Positions 43,581-52,025 of a stretch of 64,000 nt of DNA are shown piece after piece. The position numbers and the translations under genes are program-made. Source of the stretch: Deltaproteobacteria bacterium (GTDB lineage Bacteria; Myxococcota; Kuafuiibacteriia; Kuafuiibacteriales; Kuafuiibacteriaceae); NCBI GenBank assembly GCA_016713425.1, contig JADJPE010000005.1:1860001-1924000 (forward strand). The letters are read 5' to 3'. Below the pieces are notes generated by a model. The model searched no databases and was not told where the DNA came from. It worked only from the letters and a program-made list of their open reading frames with translations. Positions within the stretch are counted from its first letter, which is position 1, and each line of letters opens with the position of its first letter.

Positions 43581-44620
43581 TTCGTGGGCTCCTTGATGAT
43601 GAGGATCGACGCCACGTCGACATTCTCATCCGGCGAGAAGAGCGGCGCTTCCGCGTCGATGGCTTTGCGTCCCTGACGAAGGATGCTCTCGAGTCTTGCC
43701 TCGAGGACGGCGAAACTCAGGGGTTGGTCGGAGAAGAAGGCCAAGAATCTCTCGGGGCCGATGGCGCCATCGAGGATCACGCTTCCTTCCAAGATTTTTC
43801 GTCGCGTCGCATCGATCGCGAGGCTCGTTCCCGGATGATCGGGGTAGAGCGGCGAGATGACGCCTCGTGCATCGATCGAGACGACAAAGAGATAGCCATG
43901 ACCTGCGGCCTTATATCGAAACTGGACGCGATCCCCTTCGCGAAGCCGCACGCCGTCGGGCGCAGCCTCCGGACCTTGCGGGCGATCGACGTACATCTCG
44001 AGGCTTGGCCCGCCTTTCATGCGATTGGGAAGCACGAGGGGCGGAGGATAATCGCTGGCGGTCGATTCGCTGTGCGCGCGGAAGTACGCCACGCCCACCG
44101 GGACGAGAAGCGCAATGACCACGAAAGCAGCCAAGGCGATACGGCTTTCGAGACGATGTGCGTAGCGGATCATGCCGCCGACAAGCGTGTTCCCATGAAC
44201 GATCGCTCGCCCCCGACCTCGACCTCGATCTTGACCTCGATCTTGACCTCGACCTCGATCTTCAGCCTGAGCCTGCGGGTGAGCCGCCTGGTGGGCTCGA
44301 GTTTCGGTGTGCGCGGGTGCTCGAGCCCCAACGTGGGTCGGCGCCTGATTCGGGAATGCTTGCTGATCCAGGCGCGCCAGAATGGCATCGCTTTCGACCG
44401 TGATATCGACCTTCGCGGCAAAGCTTTCGGCTTGTGCCCGGAGTTCGGAAATGCGCCTCCCGCAAACGGAGCAGCCTTCGACATGGACGCGCACTTGCTT
44501 TGATTCTTCCGGAGGGAGCTCTTCGAAGAGATGCCGTCTAAGCGTGTGGAGGCGAACGCCGCAGGGCGCGTCCGGCTCGAGGGCGGGTCGCTGGCCGTGG
44601 AGATCCTCAGGACGCGTCAT
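43577..44620 (-). CDS. Zinc-finger anti-sigma factor with DUF4384 domain
   Basis: A 347-residue protein. It overlaps the sigma gene by 14 bp and the caspase gene by 4 bp. Residues about 25-65 are a zf-HC2 anti-sigma domain (HVEGCSVCGRR supplies the H...C..C ligands). A repeat-encoded Arg/Gly/Asp/Gln linker (about 120-140) leads to one membrane helix (IALAAFVVIALLVPVGVAYF). The periplasmic part is DUF4384-like: VRLREGDRVQFRYKAAGHGY, LFVVSIDARGVISPLYP and ERFLAFFSDQPLSFAVLEA. It should hold the ECF sigma factor at the membrane until a periplasmic signal arrives. DUF4384 often accompanies caspase-family proteins. Confidence 0.88.
   Translation of the reverse strand: MTRPEDLHGQRPALEPDAPCGVRLHTLRRHLFEELPPEESKQVRVHVEGCSVCGRRISELRAQAESFAAKVDITVESDAILARLDQQAFPNQAPTHVGARAPAHTETRAHQAAHPQAQAEDRGRGQDRGQDRGRGRGRAIVHGNTLVGGMIRYAHRLESRIALAAFVVIALLVPVGVAYFRAHSESTASDYPPPLVLPNRMKGGPSLEMYVDRPQGPEAAPDGVRLREGDRVQFRYKAAGHGYLFVVSIDARGVISPLYPDHPGTSLAIDATRRKILEGSVILDGAIGPERFLAFFSDQPLSFAVLEARLESILRQGRKAIDAEAPLFSPDENVDVASILIIKEPTK
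44214..44262 (-). repeat. Imperfect 12-bp tandem repeat in the anti-sigma linker
   Basis: About four copies of a 12-bp unit (gacctcgatctt / gacctcgacctc) that encode Arg-Gly-Gln-Asp and Arg-Gly-Arg-Gly on the minus strand, between the zinc finger and the membrane helix. Length changes would alter the cytoplasmic linker. Confidence 0.85.
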
Positions 44621-45122
44621 GGCTGAGCTCTCGATCGGCGACGCGTTTGAATTTTGCGAGACGTTTGCGGATGGTCGGTAAAGAGCGATTGAGGATCGTC
44701 GCGATCTCCGACTGAGTCATCTCGTCGACGTAGTAGTGGATGGCGATCTGCTGCGTCTCCGTGTCGACTTTCTCGAGCATCGCTCGGATCATGGATGTGC
44801 GTTCTGGCGCAATCCGCTCCGTGAGTCGCTGCGTCTCGACGTTTTGCGCGTGCCGTCTGTATTTCGCGTGCCACGGTGCGCGGCGAGCCGCCAATACGTT
44901 GAGGCAATGATTGGTCGCGATCTTCAGGATCCATGTGATCGGCGACGACTCCATACGAAAGCGATCGTATGAGTTCATCACCTTGACGAAGACGTCTTGC
45001 GCTGCGTCTTGGGCTTCCGAGTCGTTGCGGAGAAGGTAGATGCACCGGCCCATGACGACATGACCATAGGTACGATAGAGTTGTTCGATTTGGGTGCGCC
45101 GATCTGATGGAGAGTAACTCAT
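44607..45122 (-). CDS. ECF-type RNA polymerase sigma factor
   Basis: A 171-residue protein. Region 2 is LYRTYGHVVMGRCIYLLRN, DAAQDVFVKVMNSYDRF and SSPITWILKIATNHCLNVL. Region 4 is LEKVDTETQQIAIHYYVDEM, then SEIATILNRSLPTIRKRLAK, the -35-binding helix-turn-helix. ATG 45122 has only a poor ribosome-binding site, whereas GGGAGG before an ATG near 45160 opens a different frame; a base error near the start or a translated leader could explain this. Overlaps the anti-sigma gene by 14 bp. It presumably activates this operon and perhaps the divergent lipoprotein B gene. Confidence 0.9.
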   Translation of the reverse strand: MSYSPSDRRTQIEQLYRTYGHVVMGRCIYLLRNDSEAQDAAQDVFVKVMNSYDRFRMESSPITWILKIATNHCLNVLAARRAPWHAKYRRHAQNVETQRLTERIAPERTSMIRAMLEKVDTETQQIAIHYYVDEMTQSEIATILNRSLPTIRKRLAKFKRVADRELSHDAS

Positions 45123-45413
45123 CCGAAGCGAAACCCAGCGTCCCGTTGTTGGTGATCATCGTGGCACCTCCCACCCGCTGAGGCAAGGTTGCACCAAGAG
45201 TGGTCGCAGCATAGACAGCGCATGGACCTCGACACAGAAAGAAAAAATGCCGCGAAGAATCGAGCGGCCGATCGAGGTCGCGCGCGAAGGCGGCGCGGTG
45301 CGCCAAAGTTGAGAGCGGTCACACCTCGGGGCAGCATCATATTCGATTTTCTATCTTTTCGGATTGGTAGGTCTATTGAGGCGATGCTTCTGAATGCGAA
45401 GGAGATGATGAAT
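45123..45413. other. Shared divergent promoter region of the sigma operon and lipoprotein B
   Basis: 291 bp between the divergent starts at 45122 (minus) and 45414 (plus). The plus side is AT-rich near 45345-45375 (the most AT-rich stretch around here) and ends with AAGGAG (45399-45404). The minus side carries GGGAGG before an ATG in a non-sigma frame. I could not identify an ECF -35/-10 pair with confidence. No tandem repeat seen. Confidence 0.5.
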
Positions 45414-46556
45414 ATGAGACGAATCCTTACATGGGCGCGGCGTTCGCCGAGACGACTGGCTGAGATTGGGCTGGGGATAGGCTATGGATGCCTGCTGGCT
45501 TCATTACCTGCGTGTGGCGGGTCGCACGAGGCGGGCGATGATGTGCGGGCGTTTGTTGTCGCGCTGCCCACCGCGGACGATGTGCTTGTCGAAGTCCCTG
45601 AAGTTCAAACCGATGCTGCGAGTCTCGAGGCGGCCGGCGCCGGGCGGTCGCGGCGCGCGTTGGTCGGAGAACCGGCGACGTTCTATACGCACAGCTACTA
45701 TCAGGCCAAGGAGATCAACGGATTGGCGGCGTCCGTCATCGACATCCTCGATGAGATTGCAAGCTATCCGCCGACCACGTTCACCGGTACCGTCGCGGTC
45801 TGGGGACCATTCTCAGAGCCTTTCGAGCCGAACGAATTCAAGGTGACGGTGGCGAAGAACGAGGCGTCGGCGCTCCATTTCGGATGGAAGATTGCCGGGC
45901 GCCACAAGAGTGGGGTGGCGGACTTCGCGACCTTGGCGCGCGGTTCGTTCGAGCCGGACTCGGCTGATGGCGACCAACGAAACGGGCGAGGCTGGATGTT
46001 CATCGACTTTGGACGGATCCACGAGCTTGAACAAAGCAATGAAGGGGCGGGGGACATTCGGTACAGGTTCACTCGGACCGACGCCGCGGTACACGTCAAA
46101 GCCATCTACCAAGGGCCGGATGAGGAAGGCCAGCCCGCGACGGTTGCGTACGGTTTCGGCGCCAATGCCGCGGGCGATGGCTTCATCCTGTTCGGCTTGA
46201 GCGCCGATATTCATAGCGGTGAAGACGGTGCGAACGGTGCGAACGACGATGGTGGCGCGGGCGCCAGGGACGCGAAAGAGGATCTCTTGATCCGAACGCG
46301 GTGGCGCGCAGAAGGCGGCGGTCGATCCGATGTCGTCGCGCGGGGGGGCGATTTGATGCTGGATGAGGCGCTTGTGTCCCAGTGCTGGAGCGAGACGTTC
46401 GTATCGACGTACGAATCGATGGCCATCAACGGGTCGTTGATCGGCGAAGAAGGAGACGAGACATCCTGTGCACTCGATTCGCCCGAACTGCCCGACGCGA
46501 CGGAGCTTCCGAGCGTGGACGACGTGACCGACCCATTTTCGTCCACGTCCCTCTAG
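45414..46556 (+). CDS. Lipoprotein B, divergent from the sigma-caspase operon
   Basis: A 380-residue protein. ATG 45414 is chosen because AAGGAG (45399-45404) is nine bases upstream; in-frame ATGs at 45405 and 45408 abut the ribosome-binding site. Lipobox LLASLPACGG. The mature part aligns in order with lipoprotein A: YYQAKEINGLAASVIDILDE, VAVWGPFSEPF, GRGWMFIDFGRIHEL, and the terminal TRWRAEGGGRSDVVARGGDL followed by QCWS. An acidic tail ends the protein. Regulatory association with the ECF operon is suggested by the shared promoter region. Its stop lies in a short hairpin CCCTCT/AGAGGG (46549-46564). Confidence 0.85.
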   Translation: MRRILTWARRSPRRLAEIGLGIGYGCLLASLPACGGSHEAGDDVRAFVVALPTADDVLVEVPEVQTDAASLEAAGAGRSRRALVGEPATFYTHSYYQAKEINGLAASVIDILDEIASYPPTTFTGTVAVWGPFSEPFEPNEFKVTVAKNEASALHFGWKIAGRHKSGVADFATLARGSFEPDSADGDQRNGRGWMFIDFGRIHELEQSNEGAGDIRYRFTRTDAAVHVKAIYQGPDEEGQPATVAYGFGANAAGDGFILFGLSADIHSGEDGANGANDDGGAGARDAKEDLLIRTRWRAEGGGRSDVVARGGDLMLDEALVSQCWSETFVSTYESMAINGSLIGEEGDETSCALDSPELPDATELPSVDDVTDPFSSTSL

Positions 46557-46676
46557 AGAGAGGGGGCCGGCGTTCCGCCTCCGGGCCAGACCCATCCCGC
46601 CCCTCGAGATCCTCGCGCGATGAGAGGGCCGTGATCAGACGGGCTCGTTCGTCGAGGGCTGTGGCTTCAGGTGTCG

Positions 46677-48869
46677 ATGGACCCGTCTTGTCGTCCCAGG
46701 CATGCGAGGCCTCCGTCTGTGACGAAACGAACTCGGAAGTGCGCCGACAATGCATCACGCATGACCCTCTCCCTTCCTCCTCGCTGCGCCTACGGGTCCG
46801 CCGAAACCGTTCGACTGCGATGTCTAGGCGCGGCGCGTCGAGGCGAGACACGTCGAGGCGAGGCCTTCGATCGCACGCGTCTGCTTGATGCGCGGTCGCG
46901 AATCGTCGAGATCCCCGGACCGCACGCGCGAACCGAGGTCTCAGACGCTCCGCCCCCGTCGACGCCGTCCGGGGCGCCGAGAACACCTTCGGTCAAGTCC
47001 CCATGGACTCTCTTTGCTTCGCTCATCCCGCATGTCCCCGAGGCCGCTCGTGTCCTACGCACGGCGGCGATGATTGCGCCCTTGGCTTTCGGAGCATCCA
47101 ACGTCGCCGCGTTCGACTACAGCCACGGAGAGTGGGTTGGCGGCGGACCTTCCGGCGGAACTCGAATCGCACGGCCGGTGGCGCAGCCGGCCGAAGCGAT
47201 CGCATCCCAAGGACGAGGCCAGAACATCGTTATGGGGCGCGAGGCCTTCGATCGCACCCGTCGGGGAAAAGAGGACACCCGAACTCCCGGGGCGCGGGTG
47301 CAAGGCCAAGGGACCGAACCACACCCACTGACGACGGAGGTACCGCAGGTGCCGCCCGTCGGAAACAGCTGGACCGCTCAAGCCGGAATTCCGCTCGTCG
47401 TCTCGGGCTCGTATAGGTCGCCTCGGTACAGCGTCATCGACGCGATCCTCGGGGCGCGCTTGTCGAGCCTTGCCTACGAGCCTTTTCTGACCGCCGAAGA
47501 GAAAGCGGCCTTCCTCACGAAGCTCGCCCAAGATCCGATCTTGGCGCCCCACGGGTTTCGGGTTGTCTACTGGATCGACGACAGACAGCAGCACGAGGCG
47601 TGCGCGAACGAGGAGGCAAAGCGAACGATTCCGGAGTTCGCACGCCACTGCCGCGAGTTGCCGTCCACTTTTTTGCCTGTGCGCGACTCCCAAGCGGTGC
47701 TGCTCGTCGACAGGCAGGGCCACATCACCGCAGTGGCGCGTGGCACCGAGAGCTGGACGGACATCCTCACCGACGTGCTCTTCCTGTTTCGATGGGACTG
47801 GGGAAGCGGCGGCGTGCACCCGGGCTACATGCGTGCATACCAGACCATTCGTCCCTACTGGCCGGTGGTCGCTGACTTCATGGCGCGAAGGCGCGTGGCG
47901 CCAGAGACGCTCGAAGAAGCTGTCGCGGTCGAGTTCAGCCCCAACATTGCAGCGCCGCTCCGATCCGAGGCTGTCCGCCCCCGAGCCGCACGGGGCAACA
48001 TCATGGCCGAGTGGAATCGACTCACCGAGCCCCAGAAGGCGCTCCTCTATCTCTTGAGTCGGCTCGCCAAGATGGACGACGACGCGGTCGCGAAGAGATA
48101 TGGGTTGAACGCCGTGAATGTGAGTCGCGCCGTCGCCGACAGCGAGGTTCGGCGCCAAAGAGATCCAGCCTTCGCTCGGATCACCGACACGATCGAACGC
48201 GCGCTTCTCGGGTTTCGCTTCACCGGGCACAGCCTCGGCGCAGTCCTCAGCACGATTGCCTCGAGAGACACCGTTGAGCACGGCTTTCCGGTGACGTCGA
48301 GCCACTTCTTCGGTTCCCCGCGCGTCTTCGACACGAGGGCCGCTCGCGACTTCGACGCAGCGCCGAACTTCAGCACCACGCTCGGCGAGGTGACGTTCCG
48401 ACATGTTGCGGGCTTCGATATCGTCGCTCACCTTTTTCCTTACGGCTTCGGATACAAGCACGTGGCCACGGGCCAAGAGCGGCAGTACCTCAAGAGCGAC
48501 CTCGGAACCTACGATGTGCACATCGGACTAAACCGCGAGCAGAAGCGGAAGTGGTTCTTCGATGCGCTCCGGCGTGAGGCGCTCGGGACGTTGTTCGAGA
48601 TTCTCGGTGACGCGCTCGATCAGCACAGGGTGCTCGAGAGCTACGAACACGTGCTCGGCGAGGTCGCGAAGCAGAATCTCGCCCTGGTGAACGCCGTCCT
48701 CGTGGCCGACCTCGAGATGACAGTTCGCCGCCAGATTCAAGCGGAACACCCCGAAATCAGAAACGGCGTGCTCACGCTGACTGACGGAACGCTGGTTACA
48801 GAAGGAGAGCTGAGGACGTTCGCGGCCGAGCTCGATCGACTCACCAAGGCCCGCGATATCGTCCGTTGA
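46677..48869 (+). CDS. Class 3 lipase-like protein with long N-terminal extension
   Basis: About 730 residues from ATG 46677; GTG 46671 and ATG 46761 are possible and no strong ribosome-binding site decides. The first 110 residues are Arg/Pro/Ser-rich, then a hydrophobic stretch (AAMIAPLAFGASNVAAFDY) that resembles the one in the convergent PLD-like protein. Residues about 240-680 are a Lipase_3 domain: VARGTESWTDILTDVLF (oxyanion region), TGHSLGAVLS with nucleophile Ser519, FDIVAH with Asp581, and a terminal YDVHIGL as the likely His. Probably an exported phospholipase or lipase. Convergent with PLD-like protein 3. Confidence 0.85.
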   Translation: MDPSCRPRHARPPSVTKRTRKCADNASRMTLSLPPRCAYGSAETVRLRCLGAARRGETRRGEAFDRTRLLDARSRIVEIPGPHARTEVSDAPPPSTPSGAPRTPSVKSPWTLFASLIPHVPEAARVLRTAAMIAPLAFGASNVAAFDYSHGEWVGGGPSGGTRIARPVAQPAEAIASQGRGQNIVMGREAFDRTRRGKEDTRTPGARVQGQGTEPHPLTTEVPQVPPVGNSWTAQAGIPLVVSGSYRSPRYSVIDAILGARLSSLAYEPFLTAEEKAAFLTKLAQDPILAPHGFRVVYWIDDRQQHEACANEEAKRTIPEFARHCRELPSTFLPVRDSQAVLLVDRQGHITAVARGTESWTDILTDVLFLFRWDWGSGGVHPGYMRAYQTIRPYWPVVADFMARRRVAPETLEEAVAVEFSPNIAAPLRSEAVRPRAARGNIMAEWNRLTEPQKALLYLLSRLAKMDDDAVAKRYGLNAVNVSRAVADSEVRRQRDPAFARITDTIERALLGFRFTGHSLGAVLSTIASRDTVEHGFPVTSSHFFGSPRVFDTRAARDFDAAPNFSTTLGEVTFRHVAGFDIVAHLFPYGFGYKHVATGQERQYLKSDLGTYDVHIGLNREQKRKWFFDALRREALGTLFEILGDALDQHRVLESYEHVLGEVAKQNLALVNAVLVADLEMTVRRQIQAEHPEIRNGVLTLTDGTLVTEGELRTFAAELDRLTKARDIVR

Positions 48870-48962
48870 GGAGGAGCGTCCGATGAGAGCGGCCTGCCAT
48901 CGGACACGGTGTCCGATGAGGGGGAGAGGCGCTTGGTTTTCGGGCCTCGTGTTCGCTGGTTG

Positions 48963-49008
48963 AAGAGTTGGTTTAGCGCTGGTTTAAGAGTTGGCTTAGC
49001 GTTGGTTG
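48963..49008. repeat. Direct repeat, 23 bp x 2, intergenic
   Basis: aagagttggtttagcgctgg and three more bases (48963-48985) repeated with three differences (48986-49008), between the convergent lipase and PLD genes. Adjacent to a hairpin; possibly a slippage product of it. Confidence 0.85.
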
Positions 49009-49031
49009 GGCTCAGTACTGGTGAGCCAACC
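49004..49031. terminator. Hairpin between convergent lipase and PLD genes
   Basis: GGTTGGGCTCA (49004-49014) and TGAGCCAACC (49022-49031) pair over ten bases with one bulged G and a 7-nt loop. The PLD stop codon (49012-49014) lies in the left arm. No T-tract follows. Probable end of one or both transcripts. Confidence 0.6.
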
Positions 49032-51564
49032 CCAGATCGGTGAAAAGGACTCTGTCGAGCTCATACGTCGGAGTCCGCTGTCCCCAGTCTTTGAGGAGAG
49101 CGGATGAGTCAGTGTATGGCCGCGCTTCCGCTTTCAGCTTGCGCGCGAGCGCGTCGAGCTCATCTGTGGCCTTGCACGATACGAACGCCGAAAGCTTTTC
49201 TGCTTCCAGAGCCCAACGCGCGTGGAAATTCGGCGACCCGATCGCCCCGGCGCAAATCGGGTCGGAGATTGTCTTTGCGTGAAGCGTGGCGTCTTTCTCG
49301 GGGCGCAGGTAGAGGGTGAGCACGCCGGGATTTCCGCCCTCGGAACGAAGCTTTGCCGCGTGACCGTTCACCTCTTTGAGGAGCGCTGCTGCGTACTGGA
49401 CCATGGCGCCTCCCAGGATCCGAGTATCGATCGAGGCCGGCGAGTTTGTGACGATGTCTATCCGTTTCCCTCTCGCGACTTCTTCCTTGAGAAGCTCCGT
49501 CAGCACGTCGAATTCCGCGCCGGGGAAGAGAGGTAAAAGGTAGGCGTTCATGATGGTGACGGGTGACCCGGCGAGCTTGATGAGGCCGAGCTGCGTCGTA
49601 ATGCCAGCCAGCGTGGGCCGTGCTGGATCGTCAACGGCCGTGAAGCCTACGACCTCGGCCTTCGGATCGATGCGCGACGAGTTTCTCCGGTTCCGTGGAG
49701 CGCGTTCCTCTCCGAACTCATCGACGAATCCTCCACCCTTGTACATCGCGTCGACATCAAACCAACGAACGAAGTAGTCGCCGTGCACGTTCGTTCCTCC
49801 GGCGAGGACTTCGACTGGCCTCCCGTCGATGGTGATCTTGACGACTTTGGCATGGTGACCTGCGCCCTCGGGTGTGTTCAACTCTGGGGTCGAGCGCGTG
49901 ACTTTGGCCCTCGGCAGCTTTGCCAACATGTCGAGCAGCTTCTGCGATTCGGGGTCTTTCTTGGCGACGCGACCGTCGACCAGGAGGTTCAGCTTCGCGC
50001 CCGCCCTACCCGCAGCCGCGAGGAGCTCCGCGTAGCGCTCCCCGACTCGTTCGGGGTCGGCGGGCTTGTCGCCGTAGAGCTTCCATGTCTCGACGTCAAT
50101 GACGACACTATGCCCATCCTTTGCCGCCTCGGTGGCCCGTCGGATTTGATCGAAGCGTGCATTGAGCGCCTCTTGCCCTGAAAGAACGTCGACCTCGCGG
50201 GCTGTGCTGACGGTCTTATGGGGATCGTTCGTCGCAATCCTTGCGAAAGCGTCGAGCACATCCTTCCGCACCGCCTCGGGGAACTTCTGCCTCGCCCCGA
50301 GAGGCTTCAGATACGGCACGAAACTGCTGTCCCGAACCGTCTCCAACACCTCATCGATTTGGCGAAGTCGCTCCCAGACTGTGCGGGCATTGTCGGCGGG
50401 CTTGGCCATGTAGGTCCCATTGCGAAGGGGCGCCATGCCGCGAACCTGAAGCTCGGTCCGGATGATGACCGCCAGCTCGGAGGAGAACTGTTGGTTCCTC
50501 ACGACGTTGGCTTGGCGATCCTGCGTTGTGGCGAGGGTTCCGTCTCGGTTGATCGACGGCGGGATCAGCGAGTCGACGAGCTCTCGGACGAAGGCATCGA
50601 GCTGACCTGACCGGTGGAGTCGATTCATGTGCTCGAGGAATGGGGTTGGCTTTCCATCGAGAGGGAACTCGACCGCAGACGTCGGGGCGAACGCCGATGT
50701 CGGGATCTTGTACGTCGAGCAGAGCGCCTCGAGCCGACCGGGGAGCGCCTCGTCGTAGGCGCGGTCGATGCCGAGAAGGAGGCCAAGGCTCTGGCCAACG
50801 CGCTCGAGCTTGGCACGATCCGCGTCCGTCGGGCCGGCGGATGCGCCAGACTTTGGCGCCAGTTTCATCCACACAGGCTCGGTCGACTGCTCCTTCGGCC
50901 CGACCTCGAGGTACAGGGCGCCGGGCTCGTTCCTGGACCGATGAACGCGGACCTCGGGGGACTCTGCGAAGGCTCTCGGGTTCACGTCCAACAGTTGTTG
51001 GGGCGTCCTCGACATCCGGCTCGCGTCGTCCGGGCGCCCGGAGAGGATCTGCCGATCGAAGGTCGTGAAGCCCGCGCCCAACGTGAGCGCTTTTTGCATC
51101 ACTTCCAGTCGTTTTTGCGGCGTGGAATCATCCCATGTGGTCCGGGGGGACGAGGCCTGAGTCGTCGAGGGCCCGGTCGGCGACCAAGATTCTTGACCGT
51201 CTCCGTCCCAGGCCATCGCAGGCCCGGCGAACGCCACCGGAATCGCCATGCCCGCAGCCTTCAGAATACGCTGCAGAGTTGGCGCGTGGGCGACAAGCTC
51301 CGCGATCCGCGTGAGCCCCAGCTTGGGCCCCGGCTTTGGCCCCAAGTGGATGGATCGCTTGGCTTCGGTCGAGGCCGAGACCTGGAAGGCCGCAGGGGAG
51401 GCGGCGCGTTGCCCATCAGGGAGGCGGTCCCTTGTCCTTGTTGTGCTCGACGGCGCTGACCTCCTCGACCCGATCCCGCGGATGGTCGGCTCCCCCGCGA
51501 ATCCCCCGAGTTCACGCCGAGCTCCGTTTCCCTTTGCCGCTACGCTTCGCATCTGAGGCGACAT
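49012..51564 (-). CDS. Phospholipase-D-like protein 3
   Basis: An 850-residue protein. ATG 51564 follows AGAGG with a 7-nt spacer. Residues 1-85 are low complexity, then a hydrophobic segment AAGMAIPVAFAGPAMAW (about 100-118), like the lipase. Residues about 200-480 are helical and unrecognised, and about 480-840 hold two PLD repeats. First HxK: GHHAKVVKI (His571), followed by VLAGGTNVHGDYFVRW. Second: LHAKTISD (His762), followed by GAIGSPNFHARWALE. The Asp of each HKD is not at its usual place. Much larger than PLD-like proteins 1 and 2, and probably exported. Substrate unknown. Confidence 0.85.
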   Translation of the reverse strand: MSPQMRSVAAKGNGARRELGGFAGEPTIRGIGSRRSAPSSTTRTRDRLPDGQRAASPAAFQVSASTEAKRSIHLGPKPGPKLGLTRIAELVAHAPTLQRILKAAGMAIPVAFAGPAMAWDGDGQESWSPTGPSTTQASSPRTTWDDSTPQKRLEVMQKALTLGAGFTTFDRQILSGRPDDASRMSRTPQQLLDVNPRAFAESPEVRVHRSRNEPGALYLEVGPKEQSTEPVWMKLAPKSGASAGPTDADRAKLERVGQSLGLLLGIDRAYDEALPGRLEALCSTYKIPTSAFAPTSAVEFPLDGKPTPFLEHMNRLHRSGQLDAFVRELVDSLIPPSINRDGTLATTQDRQANVVRNQQFSSELAVIIRTELQVRGMAPLRNGTYMAKPADNARTVWERLRQIDEVLETVRDSSFVPYLKPLGARQKFPEAVRKDVLDAFARIATNDPHKTVSTAREVDVLSGQEALNARFDQIRRATEAAKDGHSVVIDVETWKLYGDKPADPERVGERYAELLAAAGRAGAKLNLLVDGRVAKKDPESQKLLDMLAKLPRAKVTRSTPELNTPEGAGHHAKVVKITIDGRPVEVLAGGTNVHGDYFVRWFDVDAMYKGGGFVDEFGEERAPRNRRNSSRIDPKAEVVGFTAVDDPARPTLAGITTQLGLIKLAGSPVTIMNAYLLPLFPGAEFDVLTELLKEEVARGKRIDIVTNSPASIDTRILGGAMVQYAAALLKEVNGHAAKLRSEGGNPGVLTLYLRPEKDATLHAKTISDPICAGAIGSPNFHARWALEAEKLSAFVSCKATDELDALARKLKAEARPYTDSSALLKDWGQRTPTYELDRVLFTDLGLAHQY

Positions 51565-52025
51565 TGTCGGACCTCTTCGACTTTCGTTTCGTCGCGATGC
51601 GAAACCTCGCGCGCTTTTCGCATGCGACTCTGATCGTCAATCCAGATGGACTGACGGAATCGAGGCAGAGTGGACCCGGCCAAGCGTCGCGACCTCGACG
51701 ATCTGCGGGCACGCGGCGCACCATCATGCCCACGCGCTGGCTTTCGCCGGGCGCCGATTCCTCGCTGGAAGCGCTACCGGACGACCTCGGTAGCACACAG
51801 CGAAGCCATCGCGCGTCGGCGTACGACGTCCACGGCTCGAATCCTTGCTGAAGGAATGCGTATCGCTTCGATCGGCGCAAGCGCATCGCGGCCTGCACGA
51901 TCGGAACGCTGTACCACGTCAAGAAACTGAGAGGCCGCTTCCGGCCCTCGCGGAGGTTTGATACGAGGACAGAAAATGTCCTGCGCTCGAACGTGGTCTA
52001 CATCCTGCTTGGAACACAGCCAGCC
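51565..52025. other. Intergenic region between divergent genes
   Basis: 461 bp between PLD-like protein 3 and the Cys-rich lipoprotein. Frames on both strands here are Arg-rich and lack ribosome-binding sites. A T-loop-like CTCGAAT (51836-51842) is present, but no matching acceptor, D- or anticodon arms. I see no supported gene. Confidence 0.5.

Noticed and set aside
34658..51564. Type VI secretion phospholipase effectors (Tle)
   Set aside because: No VgrG, PAAR, Hcp, adaptor or immunity-like gene is adjacent to the PLD-like or lipase genes.
51512..51922. Minus-strand frame with GFEPWT and a T-loop-like CTCGAAT, suggesting a tRNA
   Set aside because: The five-base T stem pairs only four of five, and I found no matching acceptor, D- or anticodon arms on either strand. 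The frame itself is Arg-rich and has no ribosome-binding site.
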